Of a stretch of 64,000 nt of DNA, positions 17,316-27,806 are shown piece after piece. The notes under the pieces are model-generated. The model ran no database searches. It saw only the letters and a list, made by a program, of their open reading frames with translations, and had not been told where the DNA came from. This DNA is from Capnocytophaga cynodegmi DSM 19736 (GTDB taxonomy: Bacteria; Bacteroidota; Bacteroidia; Flavobacteriales; Flavobacteriaceae), in contig NZ_KB900735.1 in assembly GCF_000379185.1 (NCBI RefSeq), positions 211 through 64,210 on the forward strand. Direction: 5' to 3'. Both the position numbers and the translations under genes were made by a program. Every line of letters starts with the position of its first letter. The stretch's first letter is position 1.

Positions 17316-18224
17316 ATGGAAAGAAGACGATTTATACAAGGGATAGGAGCAACATCATTATTTGTAGGATTGGGAGGTTTATCGCTTTCAATGAAGCCTC
17401 AAAACACAAAAAAAATAACCATTCTTCACACCAATGATACTCATAGCCATATAGACCCCATTTCGGAAAATGACCCAAGAAATCCTAATAAAGGAGGAGT
17501 TGCCAGACGTGCCTATTTGGTAGAAAAAATACGGAGAGAGAATCCTAATACGCTTTTATTCGATGCGGGTGATATTTTTCAAGGAACTCCGTATTTCAAT
17601 TTCTATGGAGGTGAATTAGAGTTCAAATTAATGTCGATGCTGAAATATGATGCAGCAACAATCGGAAATCACGATTTTGATAACGGAATAGATGGATTAT
17701 TTGCTCAACTTCCTCACGCAAAGTTTGATTTTCTGACAGCAAACTATGATTTCAGAAACACGATAATGGACGGACATACAAAGCCTTACAAAGTTTATAT
17801 CGTTGATGGAATTCGCATAGGTGTCTTCGGTTTGGGAATTAAGTTGGAGAATTTAGTAAATAAGGATAATTATAAGGAAACCAATTACTTGGATCCACTT
17901 GAAATTGCTCAAGATATGGAGTATAAATTGCGAAAAGAAGAAAAGTGTGATTTGGTAATTTGTTTGTCGCATTTAGGATACAAATACGATAATGATGATA
18001 GAATATGTGACCTGAAAATTGCTGAGCAAACATCTGAAATAGATTTAATTATAGGAGGTCACACGCATACTTTCTTGCCAAAACCCACCTTAGTTACAAA
18101 CAAAAAAGGAAACATAACTTTAGTTAATCAGGTTGGGTGTTTTGGAATTAATTTAGGAAGAATTGATTTTTATTTTGAAGAAGGTAAAAATATCCAAAAT
18201 AGTTCAGTGAGTATAGAAGTTTAA
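17316..18224 (+). CDS. 5'-nucleotidase metallophosphatase domain protein with Tat-like signal
   Basis: 302 residues. MERRRFIQGIGATSLFVGLG is a twin-arginine-type signal, suggesting export of a folded, metal-loaded enzyme. Metallophosphatase motifs: LHTNDTHSH near 37-45, DAGDIFQG near 82-89, GNHDFDNG near 115-122, CLSHLG near 212-217 and GGHTHTF near 243-249. This is only the N-terminal catalytic half of an UshA-like 5'-nucleotidase/2',3'-cyclic phosphodiesterase; the nucleoside-binding half is the preceding gene. Likely function is dephosphorylation of extracellular nucleotides for salvage. Confidence 0.9.
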   Translation: MERRRFIQGIGATSLFVGLGGLSLSMKPQNTKKITILHTNDTHSHIDPISENDPRNPNKGGVARRAYLVEKIRRENPNTLLFDAGDIFQGTPYFNFYGGELEFKLMSMLKYDAATIGNHDFDNGIDGLFAQLPHAKFDFLTANYDFRNTIMDGHTKPYKVYIVDGIRIGVFGLGIKLENLVNKDNYKETNYLDPLEIAQDMEYKLRKEEKCDLVICLSHLGYKYDNDDRICDLKIAEQTSEIDLIIGGHTHTFLPKPTLVTNKKGNITLVNQVGCFGINLGRIDFYFEEGKNIQNSSVSIEV

Positions 18225-18288
18225 GAAAAATCTGATTAACAAGAACAAAATTTTATATGGTTTTCTTATTTTTTGAACTGGTCAAAAT

Positions 18289-18296
18289 TACTTTTG
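18289..18296 (+). promoter_or_regulatory. -7 box upstream of the lipocalin-like lipoprotein
   Basis: TACTTTTG fits TAnnTTTG, 56 bases before the ATG at 18353; no -33 box at the right spacing. Confidence 0.4.
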
Positions 18297-18352
18297 CTTA
18301 TTCGGAAATATTTTGTTCTTTTGTAATCAAATTTTTGTAGAAGCAAATTATT

Positions 18353-18811
18353 ATGAGAAAAATTGTAACATTTATTGTGCTTATTTTTAGTTCATTAGTG
18401 ATTTCTTGCGGGAAAGATGATGAAAAAGAGATTAAGCCGCCAACGGATTCTTCTTCCAATGTTAAAGAAGATGAAGAGAAAGAAGCTCCTAAAAAAAATC
18501 CTTTTGTGGGTACTTGGGAGATAGTTTCGATGCAAATTAATGATAAAGAGCGTGTTCTTAGCGATTGTGAAAAGAAAAGTTATGCTATTTTTCAGGAAAC
18601 TACATTCACAACATACATAGGGTTGTTAGCTGGAGGTATTTGTGTCGAAAAGCCAATAAATTGGACTTATACAATTTCAGATGATATAATTTCTGGGAAA
18701 AGTGAAGAAGGTCTTGTTGCTGAAATTCCTTTTACTTTCAAGGAAGGAAAGTTGACTTTGACATACAATATACTAAACAGAAAAATAGTAAGTACATACA
18801 AAAAACGATAA
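18353..18811 (+). CDS. Lipocalin-like lipoprotein with a surface-export signal
   Basis: 152 residues. Signal peptide with lipobox ending at Cys19 (VISC). The residues after Cys are Gly-Lys-Asp-Asp-Glu-Lys-Glu, which fits the lipoprotein export signal (K-(D/E)2 just after Cys) shown to send lipoproteins to the cell surface in C. canimorsus. A Ser/Glu/Lys-rich linker (about 26-48) leads to a lipocalin-like domain: FVGTWEIVSM near 49-58, later TYTISDD and the closing strand KIVSTYKK. Ligand unknown. Single gene with terminator; surface exposure is inference from the motif. Confidence 0.8.
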   Translation: MRKIVTFIVLIFSSLVISCGKDDEKEIKPPTDSSSNVKEDEEKEAPKKNPFVGTWEIVSMQINDKERVLSDCEKKSYAIFQETTFTTYIGLLAGGICVEKPINWTYTISDDIISGKSEEGLVAEIPFTFKEGKLTLTYNILNRKIVSTYKKR

Positions 18812-18829
18812 AATTATTAGAGAATATAC

Positions 18830-18860
18830 AAAAAACACTTGCCTTTTTGCAGGTGTTTTT
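18830..18860 (+). terminator. Terminator after the lipocalin-like gene
   Basis: AAAAAACACTTGC (18830-18842) / GCAGGTGTTTTT (18849-18860), with one G-T pair and a 6-base loop. Confidence 0.8.
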
Positions 18861-18890
18861 AATTTTTAAACAATATAAAAAGTATTTGAA

Positions 18891-19277
18891 ATGCAAAATA
18901 AATTAAAATCTGTAGCAGATTTTCACAAGGCTTTTGGATTGGGAATAAAGCAAGAGCCTACAGTTAATTTGAAAGATGAAATTATTAACTTGCGATTTAA
19001 GTTGATGGCAGAAGAAAATGAAGAATATTTGGAAGCCGCACGAAATAAAGACATTGTGGAAGTAGCAGATGCTTTGGGAGATATGCTTTACATTCTTTGT
19101 GGAACAATCATTGAGCACGGACTTCAGCACAAAATAGAAGAAGTTTTTAGCGAAATTCATCGCAGTAATATGAGTAAACTTGATGAAAATGGAAACCCTA
19201 TTTATCGCGAAGATGGAAAGGTAATGAAAGGAGCAAACTACTTCAAACCCAACATTGCAAAGATTTTGGAAAACTAA
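18891..19277 (+). CDS. MazG/HisE-like nucleoside triphosphate pyrophosphohydrolase
   Basis: 128 residues, all-alpha. Members hydrolyse (d)NTPs or related compounds to monophosphates and pyrophosphate. Magnesium-binding pattern is visible: E-E-N-E-E-Y-x-E-A about 40-48 and V-A-D-A-L-G-D-M-L about 57-65, then a late Y-F-K-P-N-I. This is the small phosphoribosyl-ATP-diphosphatase-like group rather than full two-domain MazG. Likely house-cleaning of non-canonical nucleotides, but the substrate is not readable. Lies between a terminator and the gcvP promoter, so is probably its own unit. Confidence 0.85.
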   Translation: MQNKLKSVADFHKAFGLGIKQEPTVNLKDEIINLRFKLMAEENEEYLEAARNKDIVEVADALGDMLYILCGTIIEHGLQHKIEEVFSEIHRSNMSKLDENGNPIYREDGKVMKGANYFKPNIAKILEN

Positions 19278-19331
19278 ACAATAAAATTTGGATAATGAGG
19301 ATTGAAACGTTTGGTTTTTGTTGATTATTAC

Positions 19332-19363
19332 TTTGTTGTTTCATAAAAAAAATTATAAATTTG
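19332..19363 (+). promoter_or_regulatory. gcvP promoter
   Basis: TTTG at 19332-19335, 20-base spacer, TAAATTTG at 19356-19363: a full Bacteroidota-type promoter. The predicted start (about 19370) lies downstream of the upstream TTG at 19318, which supports translation from the ATG at 19399. Confidence 0.75.
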
Positions 19364-19398
19364 TACGTTTAATAATCAAAATTGATTTACATACAATT

Positions 19399-22245
19399 AT
19401 GAATACAGAAAAATTTGAATTACGTCATATTGGGATAGCTCATAATGACGTTCCACAGATGCTCAATGCAATTGGTGCTGATAGTTTAGACCAATTGATT
19501 GACCAAACCATTCCCAGACATATTCGTTTGCAATCGCCTTTAAATCTGCCAAAAGGTATCAGCGAATATCAATTTTTACAACACGTAGGGGAATTGGCGG
19601 AAAAAAATAAAGTTTTTAAATCCTATATTGGGTTGGGTTACAATGAGGCTATTACTCCTTCGGTAATCAAGCGAAATATTTTTGAAAATCCAGGTTGGTA
19701 CACTGCCTACACACCGTATCAGGCTGAAATTGCACAAGGTAGGTTGGAAGCGTTACTTAATTATCAAACTGTTGTTCTTGACCTTACGGGAATGGAAATT
19801 GCTAATGCGTCTTTGTTAGATGAAGGGACAGCTGCTGCTGAGGCAATGGCTATGTTGCTTGATTTACGTACTCGCGAACAGAAAAAGAATAACGTTAATA
19901 AATTCTTCGTTTCTGAAACGATTTTTCCACAAACGCTTTCTGTATTACAAACCCGAGCTGTTCCTTTTGGTATTGAGTTAGTAGTGGGCGATCACGAAAC
20001 GATAACTTTGGACGAGAGTTATTTCGGTGCGATTGTTCAATATCCTTCAGGAACTAATGGAGAGGTGTACAATTATGCTGATTTTGTAGCTAAAGCTCAT
20101 AGTTTGGATATAAAAGTAGTTGTTGCAGCTGATTTGTTGAGTTTGGTTCTGCTTGAAGCTCCTGCAAAATTTGGTGCAGATGTGGTGGTAGGAACTTCGC
20201 AACGTTTTGGTATCCCGTTGGGTTACGGAGGTCCTCACGCAGCTTATTTTGCAACACGTGACGAATACAAACGTTCCATTCCAGGGCGTATCATTGGTAT
20301 TACTATTGATGCAGACGGAAATCCAGCTTTGCGAATGGCTCTCCAAACACGTGAGCAACATATCAAACGCGATAAAGCAACTTCTAATATTTGTACGGCT
20401 CAAGTGTTGTTGGCGGTAATGGCAGGAATGTATGCGGTTTATCACGGACCAAAAGGTTTGGAGTTCATCGCTGGTAAACTTCACAATGCTACTGTAACTT
20501 TGAAAAACAATTTGGAAAAATTGGGCTTCCAAGTGAATACTAAAAACTTCTTCGATACACTTTCAGTAAAAGCAAAAGCTGAAAAAATCAAAGCTATAGC
20601 CGAAGCTAATGAAATTAATTTCTACTATCCTGACGCAGAAACTGTAAACATCTCACTTAATGAAACTGTGGGAGTAGAGGAACTTAATGCTATTTTAGCA
20701 GTTTTCGCAGAAGCAGAAGGCAAACAAAAAGTGGAGCTAACTTTTTTAGAAGAAAAGAGTGTTATTTCAGAGGCGTTGCGTCGTCAAAGTGAATTTTTAA
20801 CTGCTCCTGTGTTCAATTCGTATCATAGTGAAACAGATATGATGCGTTATATCAAGAAGTTAGAAAGAAAAGACCTTTCTTTAAATCATTCGATGATTTC
20901 GTTGGGGTCTTGTACAATGAAGCTCAATGCAGCTACGGAAATGCTTCCTTTAAGTATGGCTCAGTGGGCAAACATTCACCCATTTGTGCCTAAAAATCAA
21001 GCGGAAGGCTATCACGAAATGCTTACCGAGCTTGAAAAATCACTTTCTGTTATTACTGGATTTGCAGCGACATCGCTTCAGCCTAATTCGGGAGCTAATG
21101 GTGAGTATGCAGGTTTGATGGTTATTCGCCAATACCATATTTCTAACGGAGAAGGACATCGAAATATTTGTTTAATTCCTTCATCAGCCCACGGAACAAA
21201 TCCAGCTTCGGCAGTAATGGCAGGAATGCAAGTAGTGGTTACCAAAACGGACGAAAAAGGAAATATCGATGTTGCCGATTTGAAAGAAAAGGCTGAAAAA
21301 CACAAAGATAATTTGGCTGCGGTGATGATTACTTACCCATCAACACACGGGGTGTTTGAGTCATCTATTGTTGAAATTATTGATATTATTCACAAAAACG
21401 GCGGACAAGTGTATATGGACGGGGCAAATATGAATGCTCAAGTGGGGCTTACCAATCCAGGAACCATTGGGGCAGACGTTTGTCATTTGAACTTGCACAA
21501 AACTTTCGCAATTCCGCACGGAGGTGGTGGACCAGGTGTAGGACCTATTTGTGTAGCTAAACATTTGGCTCCGTTCTTGCCTACTAATCCGGTAGTTGCC
21601 ACAGGAGGAAGTGAGGCTATCACGGCAGTTTCTTCGGCTCCTTTCGGAAGTGCTTACGTTTGCTTAATTTCTTACGCATACATCAAAATGCTTGGTGGAG
21701 AGGGCTTAACAAATGCTACGAAATTTGCTATTTTAAATGCAAATTACTTGAAAGAGAATTTGAAAAAACATTATGAAATTCTTTATACGGGAGAACAAGG
21801 TAGAGCTGCCCACGAAATGATTTTGGATTGTCGTCCGTTCAAACAAAATGGCATTGAGGCTATTGATATTGCTAAACGCTTAATGGACTATGGTTTCCAC
21901 GCACCAACGCTTTCTTTCCCAGTGGCAGGAACGTTGATGGTTGAACCTACTGAAAGCGAGAGCAAAGCTCAATTGGATTTATTCATTGATGCGATGATTT
22001 CTATCCGCAGAGAAATTGAAGAAGCTTCTCCAACTGACCAGACTAACGTGTTGAAGGAAGCTCCACACACGCTTTCAATGATTACAGCCGATACATGGAA
22101 TTTGCCATATAGCCGACAAAAAGCAGCTTTCCCATTGGAATCTATTGCTGAAAACAAATTCTGGCCAACCGTTCGCAGAGTGAATGATGCACACGGCGAC
22201 CGAAACCTAATTTGTTCTTGTGCTCCTATTGAAAGTTATATGTAA
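19399..22245 (+). CDS. gcvP: Glycine dehydrogenase (aminomethyl-transferring), P-protein of the glycine cleavage system
   Basis: 948 residues from the ATG at 19399. Decarboxylates glycine with PLP and passes the aminomethyl group to lipoylated GcvH. It is the full-length fused form: the N-terminal half (about 1-440) is the GcvPA-like non-catalytic domain, the C-terminal half is GcvPB-like with the PLP lysine K701 in NLHKTF followed by the Gly-rich loop IPHGGGGPGVGP. The frame is open back to 19318, but that extension crosses the promoter and does not resemble the family. gcvT and gcvH are not adjacent, as is common in this phylum. Confidence 0.97.
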   Translation: MNTEKFELRHIGIAHNDVPQMLNAIGADSLDQLIDQTIPRHIRLQSPLNLPKGISEYQFLQHVGELAEKNKVFKSYIGLGYNEAITPSVIKRNIFENPGWYTAYTPYQAEIAQGRLEALLNYQTVVLDLTGMEIANASLLDEGTAAAEAMAMLLDLRTREQKKNNVNKFFVSETIFPQTLSVLQTRAVPFGIELVVGDHETITLDESYFGAIVQYPSGTNGEVYNYADFVAKAHSLDIKVVVAADLLSLVLLEAPAKFGADVVVGTSQRFGIPLGYGGPHAAYFATRDEYKRSIPGRIIGITIDADGNPALRMALQTREQHIKRDKATSNICTAQVLLAVMAGMYAVYHGPKGLEFIAGKLHNATVTLKNNLEKLGFQVNTKNFFDTLSVKAKAEKIKAIAEANEINFYYPDAETVNISLNETVGVEELNAILAVFAEAEGKQKVELTFLEEKSVISEALRRQSEFLTAPVFNSYHSETDMMRYIKKLERKDLSLNHSMISLGSCTMKLNAATEMLPLSMAQWANIHPFVPKNQAEGYHEMLTELEKSLSVITGFAATSLQPNSGANGEYAGLMVIRQYHISNGEGHRNICLIPSSAHGTNPASAVMAGMQVVVTKTDEKGNIDVADLKEKAEKHKDNLAAVMITYPSTHGVFESSIVEIIDIIHKNGGQVYMDGANMNAQVGLTNPGTIGADVCHLNLHKTFAIPHGGGGPGVGPICVAKHLAPFLPTNPVVATGGSEAITAVSSAPFGSAYVCLISYAYIKMLGGEGLTNATKFAILNANYLKENLKKHYEILYTGEQGRAAHEMILDCRPFKQNGIEAIDIAKRLMDYGFHAPTLSFPVAGTLMVEPTESESKAQLDLFIDAMISIRREIEEASPTDQTNVLKEAPHTLSMITADTWNLPYSRQKAAFPLESIAENKFWPTVRRVNDAHGDRNLICSCAPIESYM

Positions 22246-22266
22246 AATCATATTGTAAATTTGATA

Positions 22267-22317
22267 AAAATCTCTCAGTTTGGGAAAGAAAAAATCTTTT
22301 TCATCCTGGGAGATTTT
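22267..22317 (+). terminator. Terminator after gcvP
   Basis: AAAATCTCTCAG (22267-22278) pairs with CTGGGAGATTTT (22306-22317) with one G-T wobble, followed by ATTTTTA. The long loop contains an inner A/T-rich stem. Confidence 0.7.
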
Positions 22318-22325
22318 ATTTTTAG

Positions 22326-24371
<2,046 letters not shown>

Positions 24372-24398
24372 CGTATTTGAGTGTATAATAGATAAAAT

Positions 24399-24432
24399 AA
24401 AAAAGAGAGTTTTCTTATAAACTCTCTTTTTT
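24399..24432. terminator. Bidirectional terminator between gyrB and the phosphopantetheinyl transferase gene
   Basis: AAAAAAGAGAGTTT (24399-24412) / AAACTCTCTTTTTT (24419-24432), perfect 14-base stem with a 6-base loop. Confidence 0.9.
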
Positions 24433-24438
24433 ATTTTT

Positions 24439-25056
24439 TTAAGAAGCTGAACAATACGCTAAAACAAACTCTTCCTGAATGTTCAAAAAAGAAACATCGT
24501 AAATAGAATCGTTAATTTTAATCTTTGTTTCAGTGTCGTTTGGAAAAAAGTCTTTTACTAGAATGTGATTTGCTGTAATTCCAGGTTTCCCGTGCATTTT
24601 ATAACCAGCTTCTTTAGCCGACCAAATCATCGTTAGTTTCTGAAGAACATTGTGAGAAGAAAACGACGCATTGCGATAATTCCATTGTGTGAATTTGTTT
24701 GCAACATTGATAATTTTCTCTCTCTTTTTTTCGATGTCTACCCCAACTTGACGCTCCCCGATAATGACAGCGACCATATCAAACGAATGGCTAATGGAAA
24801 TCTTTTTTCCATCTTTCAAGTAAGGTTTTCCCTTTTCATCATAAAACAAATCATCTGAAGTGTATCCTAAAGAGCTTAAAATCTCACGAACAGCTAAGAA
24901 ATTTTTCTTCCCTGTTTCGAACTTGATGGAATCATATTTTGTTTGATGAATTCCTGTCAAATTGGCTCGTTTGGCTAAATCACTAAGCGACTCTGTCACT
25001 TTCCAAACATAAAGACGAGTTTTCTCATCTACATTAATAGTCTCAAATAACGGCAT
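24439..25056 (-). CDS. 4'-phosphopantetheinyl transferase (Sfp type)
   Basis: 205 residues from the ATG at 25056 (MPLFETINVDEKTRLYVWKV); the frame extends 11 codons upstream but the extension crosses the likely transcript start. Transfers phosphopantetheine from CoA to acyl or peptidyl carrier proteins. Signature motifs: GVDIE near 106-110 (metal-binding Asp/Glu), and W-S-A-K-E-A-G-Y-K near 146-154. Sfp-type enzymes serve fatty-acid ACP or secondary metabolism carriers; no carrier or synthase gene is adjacent, so the target is unknown. Confidence 0.88.
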   Translation of the reverse strand: MPLFETINVDEKTRLYVWKVTESLSDLAKRANLTGIHQTKYDSIKFETGKKNFLAVREILSSLGYTSDDLFYDEKGKPYLKDGKKISISHSFDMVAVIIGERQVGVDIEKKREKIINVANKFTQWNYRNASFSSHNVLQKLTMIWSAKEAGYKMHGKPGITANHILVKDFFPNDTETKIKINDSIYDVSFLNIQEEFVLAYCSAS

Positions 25057-25086
25057 AATTAAATCATCTCTTTGTTTAAACGGACG

Positions 25087-25094
25087 CAAATTTA
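25087..25094 (-). promoter_or_regulatory. -7 box for the phosphopantetheinyl transferase gene
   Basis: CAAATTTA on the plus strand reads TAAATTTG on the minus strand, fitting TAnnTTTG, 30 bases upstream of the ATG at 25056. Confidence 0.45.
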
Positions 25095-25374
25095 CTCAAA
25101 ATTTTCGTTGAAAGCAATAGTGTATGGGTGTTTATACTTTGTGAAATCATATTGAAAAGATAAAAATTAACAAAAAAGTATTGTTAAAATATATGTGGTA
25201 AAAGCCTTAGGATTGCTTGTTTTTAGTAATATTGACTTGCTAGTTTGGTTAAAAATGGTTAATTTTAAGAGTTGTTGAGAAAGTGTAAAGAGTTAGATTT
25301 TGTTTAAAAAATTAACACAATTGATAGAAATTTTTATGATTTCTGGAAGAATAATTTTCCTTTTAGATGTATAA
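25095..25374. other. Gene-free spacer between phosphopantetheinyl transferase and pdhB
   Basis: About 280 AT-rich bases. I see no open frame, repeat or RNA-like structure that I can support. It ends at the pdhB terminator. Confidence 0.5.
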
Positions 25375-25416
25375 TAAAAAAATCTTTGTAGAAAAGAACT
25401 ATTTCCTACAAAGATT
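25375..25416 (-). terminator. Terminator after pdhB
   Basis: Minus-strand hairpin: AATCTTTGTAG (25381-25391) pairs with CTACAAAGATT (25406-25416); the A-run at 25375-25380 is the minus-strand T-tract. Confidence 0.8.
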
Positions 25417-25441
25417 TTCAAGTTTATTCAGCAAGTCTTAA

Positions 25442-26419
25442 CTATTTATACATTACTTTTTTTACAGCTTTAATCACGTCGTTGGCATTAGGTAACCACT
25501 CTTCCAACAATGCAGGTGAATAAGGAGCAGGAACATCGGCTGTGGTAATTCGTTGTATTGGAGCGTCTAAATAATCAAAGATATTTTCTTGAACTTGGTA
25601 AGTAATTTCTGATGAAACACTTCCGAAAGGCCAAGCCTCTTCCAAAACTACCAAGCGATTCGTCTTTTTAACAGATTCAAAGATAGTTTTGCTATCCATT
25701 GGACGAACTGTACGAAGGTCGATAATTTCGCACTCAATTCCTTCTTTGGCTAAAGTTTCGGCGGCGATGAAAGCTTCTTTGATGATTTTACCGAAAGAAA
25801 CGATAGTAACATCTTTTCCTTCGCGTTTCACATCAGCAACTCCTAAAGGTAAAGTATATTCTCCTTCAGGAACTTCGCCTTTATCTCCGTACATTTGCTC
25901 CGATTCCATAAAGATAACAGGGTCATTATCACGGATGGCAGACTTTAGTAAGCCTTTTGCATCGTATGGATTAGAAGGAACAACAACTTTTAATCCTGGA
26001 CAGTTTGCAAACCAATTTTCGAAAGCTTGTGAATGCGTTGCAGCCAATTGCCCAGCCGAAGCTGTAGGTCCACGGAAAACAATCGGAATATTGATTTGCC
26101 CACCTGACATTTGACGAATTTTTGCAGCATTATTGATAATTTGGTCAATCCCAACCAAAGAGAAGTTGAAAGTCATAAACTCCACAATTGGGCGACTTCC
26201 ATTCATTGCAGCACCAACCGAAATCCCAGCAAAACCTAATTCAGCAATAGGAGTGTCAATCACGCGTTTAGGACCAAATTCATCTAACATTCCTTTGGAG
26301 GCTTTGTAGGCTCCGTTGTATTCAGCAACTTCTTCACCCATCAAATAAATCGATTCATCGCGACGCATTTCTTCGCTCATAGCCTCGCAGATAGCTTCTC
26401 TGAATTGTATCGTTCTCAT
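25442..26419 (-). CDS. pdhB: Pyruvate dehydrogenase E1 component, beta subunit
   Basis: 325 residues. The beta subunit of the heterotetrameric thiamine-diphosphate E1 enzyme that decarboxylates pyruvate. N-terminal REAICEAMSEEMRRDESIYLMGEEV, then G-F-A-G-I-S-V-G-A-A near 64-73, F-R-G-P-T-A near 113-118, HSQAFENWFANCPGLKVVVP near 129-148, and the C-terminal transketolase domain with E-E-A-W near 263-266. The high similarity pattern fits pyruvate rather than branched-chain 2-oxoacids, but the latter cannot be fully excluded. The alpha subunit and E2 genes are not next to it. Confidence 0.9.
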   Translation of the reverse strand: MRTIQFREAICEAMSEEMRRDESIYLMGEEVAEYNGAYKASKGMLDEFGPKRVIDTPIAELGFAGISVGAAMNGSRPIVEFMTFNFSLVGIDQIINNAAKIRQMSGGQINIPIVFRGPTASAGQLAATHSQAFENWFANCPGLKVVVPSNPYDAKGLLKSAIRDNDPVIFMESEQMYGDKGEVPEGEYTLPLGVADVKREGKDVTIVSFGKIIKEAFIAAETLAKEGIECEIIDLRTVRPMDSKTIFESVKKTNRLVVLEEAWPFGSVSSEITYQVQENIFDYLDAPIQRITTADVPAPYSPALLEEWLPNANDVIKAVKKVMYK

Positions 26420-26458
26420 TTCTATGAATATATTTTGATATCGTAATAAATTAAATCA

Positions 26459-26466
26459 CAAAAATA
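26459..26466 (-). promoter_or_regulatory. -7 box for pdhB
   Basis: CAAAAATA on the plus strand is TATTTTTG on the minus strand, fitting TAnnTTTG, 40 bases upstream of the ATG. Confidence 0.4.
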
Positions 26467-26634
26467 CATATAATTATTGAATTTCATATTTTTTTGAGAA
26501 ATATAATCCAAATATATTTGTAAATTATATTTTATATTGTTGAAAAACAATCATTTGTTGCTCTGTATTGAATGCTGATTTTTCCCAAAATTCAATTTTT
26601 TAATTTTTGATTTTTCATTATTCACTCTTTTTAC

Positions 26635-26642
26635 TACTTTTG
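26635..26642 (+). promoter_or_regulatory. -7 box immediately before smpB
   Basis: TACTTTTG fits TAnnTTTG and ends only 7 bases before the ATG at 26650, so a transcript starting the usual distance downstream would have almost no leader. A -33 TTTG is not at the expected spacing. Confidence 0.35.
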
Positions 26643-26649
26643 CTGTGTT

Positions 26650-27105
26650 ATGCAGAAGAATATCAATATACTTAATAAAAGAGCTAAGTTTGAATATGAG
26701 ATATTGGATAAGTATCTCGCTGGAATTGTGCTTGTTGGAACGGAAATAAAATCCATACGATTGGGTAAAGCCTCCATTGCAGAAAGTTTTTGCGAGTTTA
26801 ATGAAAAAAGCGAACTTTTTGTAATCAATATGACTATCGAAGAATATGCTTACGGAACGTATTACAATCACAAACCCAAAAGCGAACGAAAACTCTTACT
26901 TCAAAAACGAGAACTCAAAAAACTTCATAAGGAGGTAAAAACCACAGGTTTGACAATAGTTCCATTACGACTTTTCATCAACGAAAAAGGTTTAGCAAAG
27001 GTTGAAATAGCCTTGGTACGAGGTAAAAAATTGTACGACAAACGCGAAACCATTAAAGAGCGAGACAACAAACGAAACTTGGACAGAATCAAAAAAATGA
27101 GGTAA
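26650..27105 (+). CDS. smpB: SsrA-binding protein SmpB
   Basis: 151 residues, normal length. Binds tmRNA and delivers it to stalled ribosomes for trans-translation. Visible family features: N-K-R-A-K-F-E-Y near 8-15, E-A/G-I[11 protein letters not shown] near 25-37, S-F-C-E-F near 46-50, [11 protein letters not shown] near 73-83, and the basic C-terminal tail [18 protein letters not shown] needed for decoding-centre engagement. The start fits the family N-terminus exactly. The tmRNA gene itself is not in the window. Convergent with the next gene with only 6 bases between stops. Confidence 0.97.
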   Translation: MQKNINILNKRAKFEYEILDKYLAGIVLVGTEIKSIRLGKASIAESFCEFNEKSELFVINMTIEEYAYGTYYNHKPKSERKLLLQKRELKKLHKEVKTTGLTIVPLRLFINEKGLAKVEIALVRGKKLYDKRETIKERDNKRNLDRIKKMR

Positions 27106-27111
27106 CTACAC

Positions 27112-27555
27112 TCACTTCCTTTTCAGCACAGGAATTTGAAGATGAACGCCTAATGTGAATCCTTTAAACATTTTTTCTTTGTTGATTGGAATGCTGTATC
27201 CAGCAGTAATGTTGGCAATAGAAAGAAGGCTAAGACCTATTTTTGGTTGAAAGGCTTGGGAATTGAGAGAAGCTCCAGCTGATAGAAGAACCAAATGAAA
27301 ATCAACCCCAATTTCGGGAATAAATCTCGCTTTTTCTTCATATTTCAGGTAGTGTACTCCTCCGTAAAGGGTTGTACTTGCTAAAAAAGAATCGCCTTTA
27401 ACATATCCCAATCCTAAAAAGCCTGTATTTTTGGATTTTGCGTTGTGGTTGTAACCCAAACGGACTGTAAAATCATCTAACGGAACTCCGCTGTATACCT
27501 GCGAAAAGCCTTTTAATGAGAATAATACAACAATAATTAAGAAAAATTTTTTCAT
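27112..27555 (-). CDS. Hypothetical outer-membrane-type beta protein
   Basis: 147 residues with a cleavable signal peptide (MKKFFLIIVVLFSLKGFSQ). The mature part is a series of short alternating strands rich in Gly, Tyr and Phe (RLGYNHNAK, GFLGLGYVKG, LYGGVHYLKY, ITAGYSIPI), ending FTLGVHLQIPVLKRK, which looks like a small outer-membrane beta-barrel. I recognise no named family. It has its own -7 box at 27586-27593 on the minus strand and shares a 6-base gap with smpB. Confidence 0.6.
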   Translation of the reverse strand: MKKFFLIIVVLFSLKGFSQVYSGVPLDDFTVRLGYNHNAKSKNTGFLGLGYVKGDSFLASTTLYGGVHYLKYEEKARFIPEIGVDFHLVLLSAGASLNSQAFQPKIGLSLLSIANITAGYSIPINKEKMFKGFTLGVHLQIPVLKRK

Positions 27556-27585
27556 AATGTGTTTTTTGTTCTTTTGATTTATCTA

Positions 27586-27593
27586 CAAAGATA
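27586..27593 (-). promoter_or_regulatory. -7 box for the small beta-barrel gene
   Basis: CAAAGATA on the plus strand reads TATCTTTG on the minus strand, 31 bases upstream of the ATG. Confidence 0.45.
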
Positions 27594-27676
27594 GGATTTT
27601 TGTTTTTAACAAAATCTGAATTTCAACAGAAACATATTTTCCGTAACAAAATTAAAGAATATTCTTTACAAAAGCG

Positions 27677-27706
27677 AAAAAGGACGAAAATACTTTCGTC
27701 CTTTTT
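27677..27706 (-). terminator. Terminator after the hypothetical lipoprotein gene
   Basis: AAAAAGGACGAAA (27677-27689) / TTTCGTCCTTTTT (27694-27706), perfect 13-base stem with a 4-base loop. Symmetrical, so it could act on either strand; only the minus-strand gene at 27807 runs into it. Confidence 0.8.
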
Positions 27707-27806
27707 ATCCATTTTAGTCCAATACATTTGTTTTCACTGATTTTACATACCTAAAATAACGAAAAACTATCCGTTAGACCTTTTTAGGAGTTTGTTATTG
27801 ATGAAA

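Noticed and set aside
19278-19398. Glycine riboswitch upstream of gcvP
   Set aside because: The stretch between the previous stop and the ATG is only 121 bases, is largely taken up by the promoter, and shows no aptamer-like conserved blocks or tandem stems.
20047-20532. 161-residue frame antisense to gcvP
   Set aside because: Lies wholly inside the conserved gcvP frame and looks like random Cys/His/Ser-rich translation.
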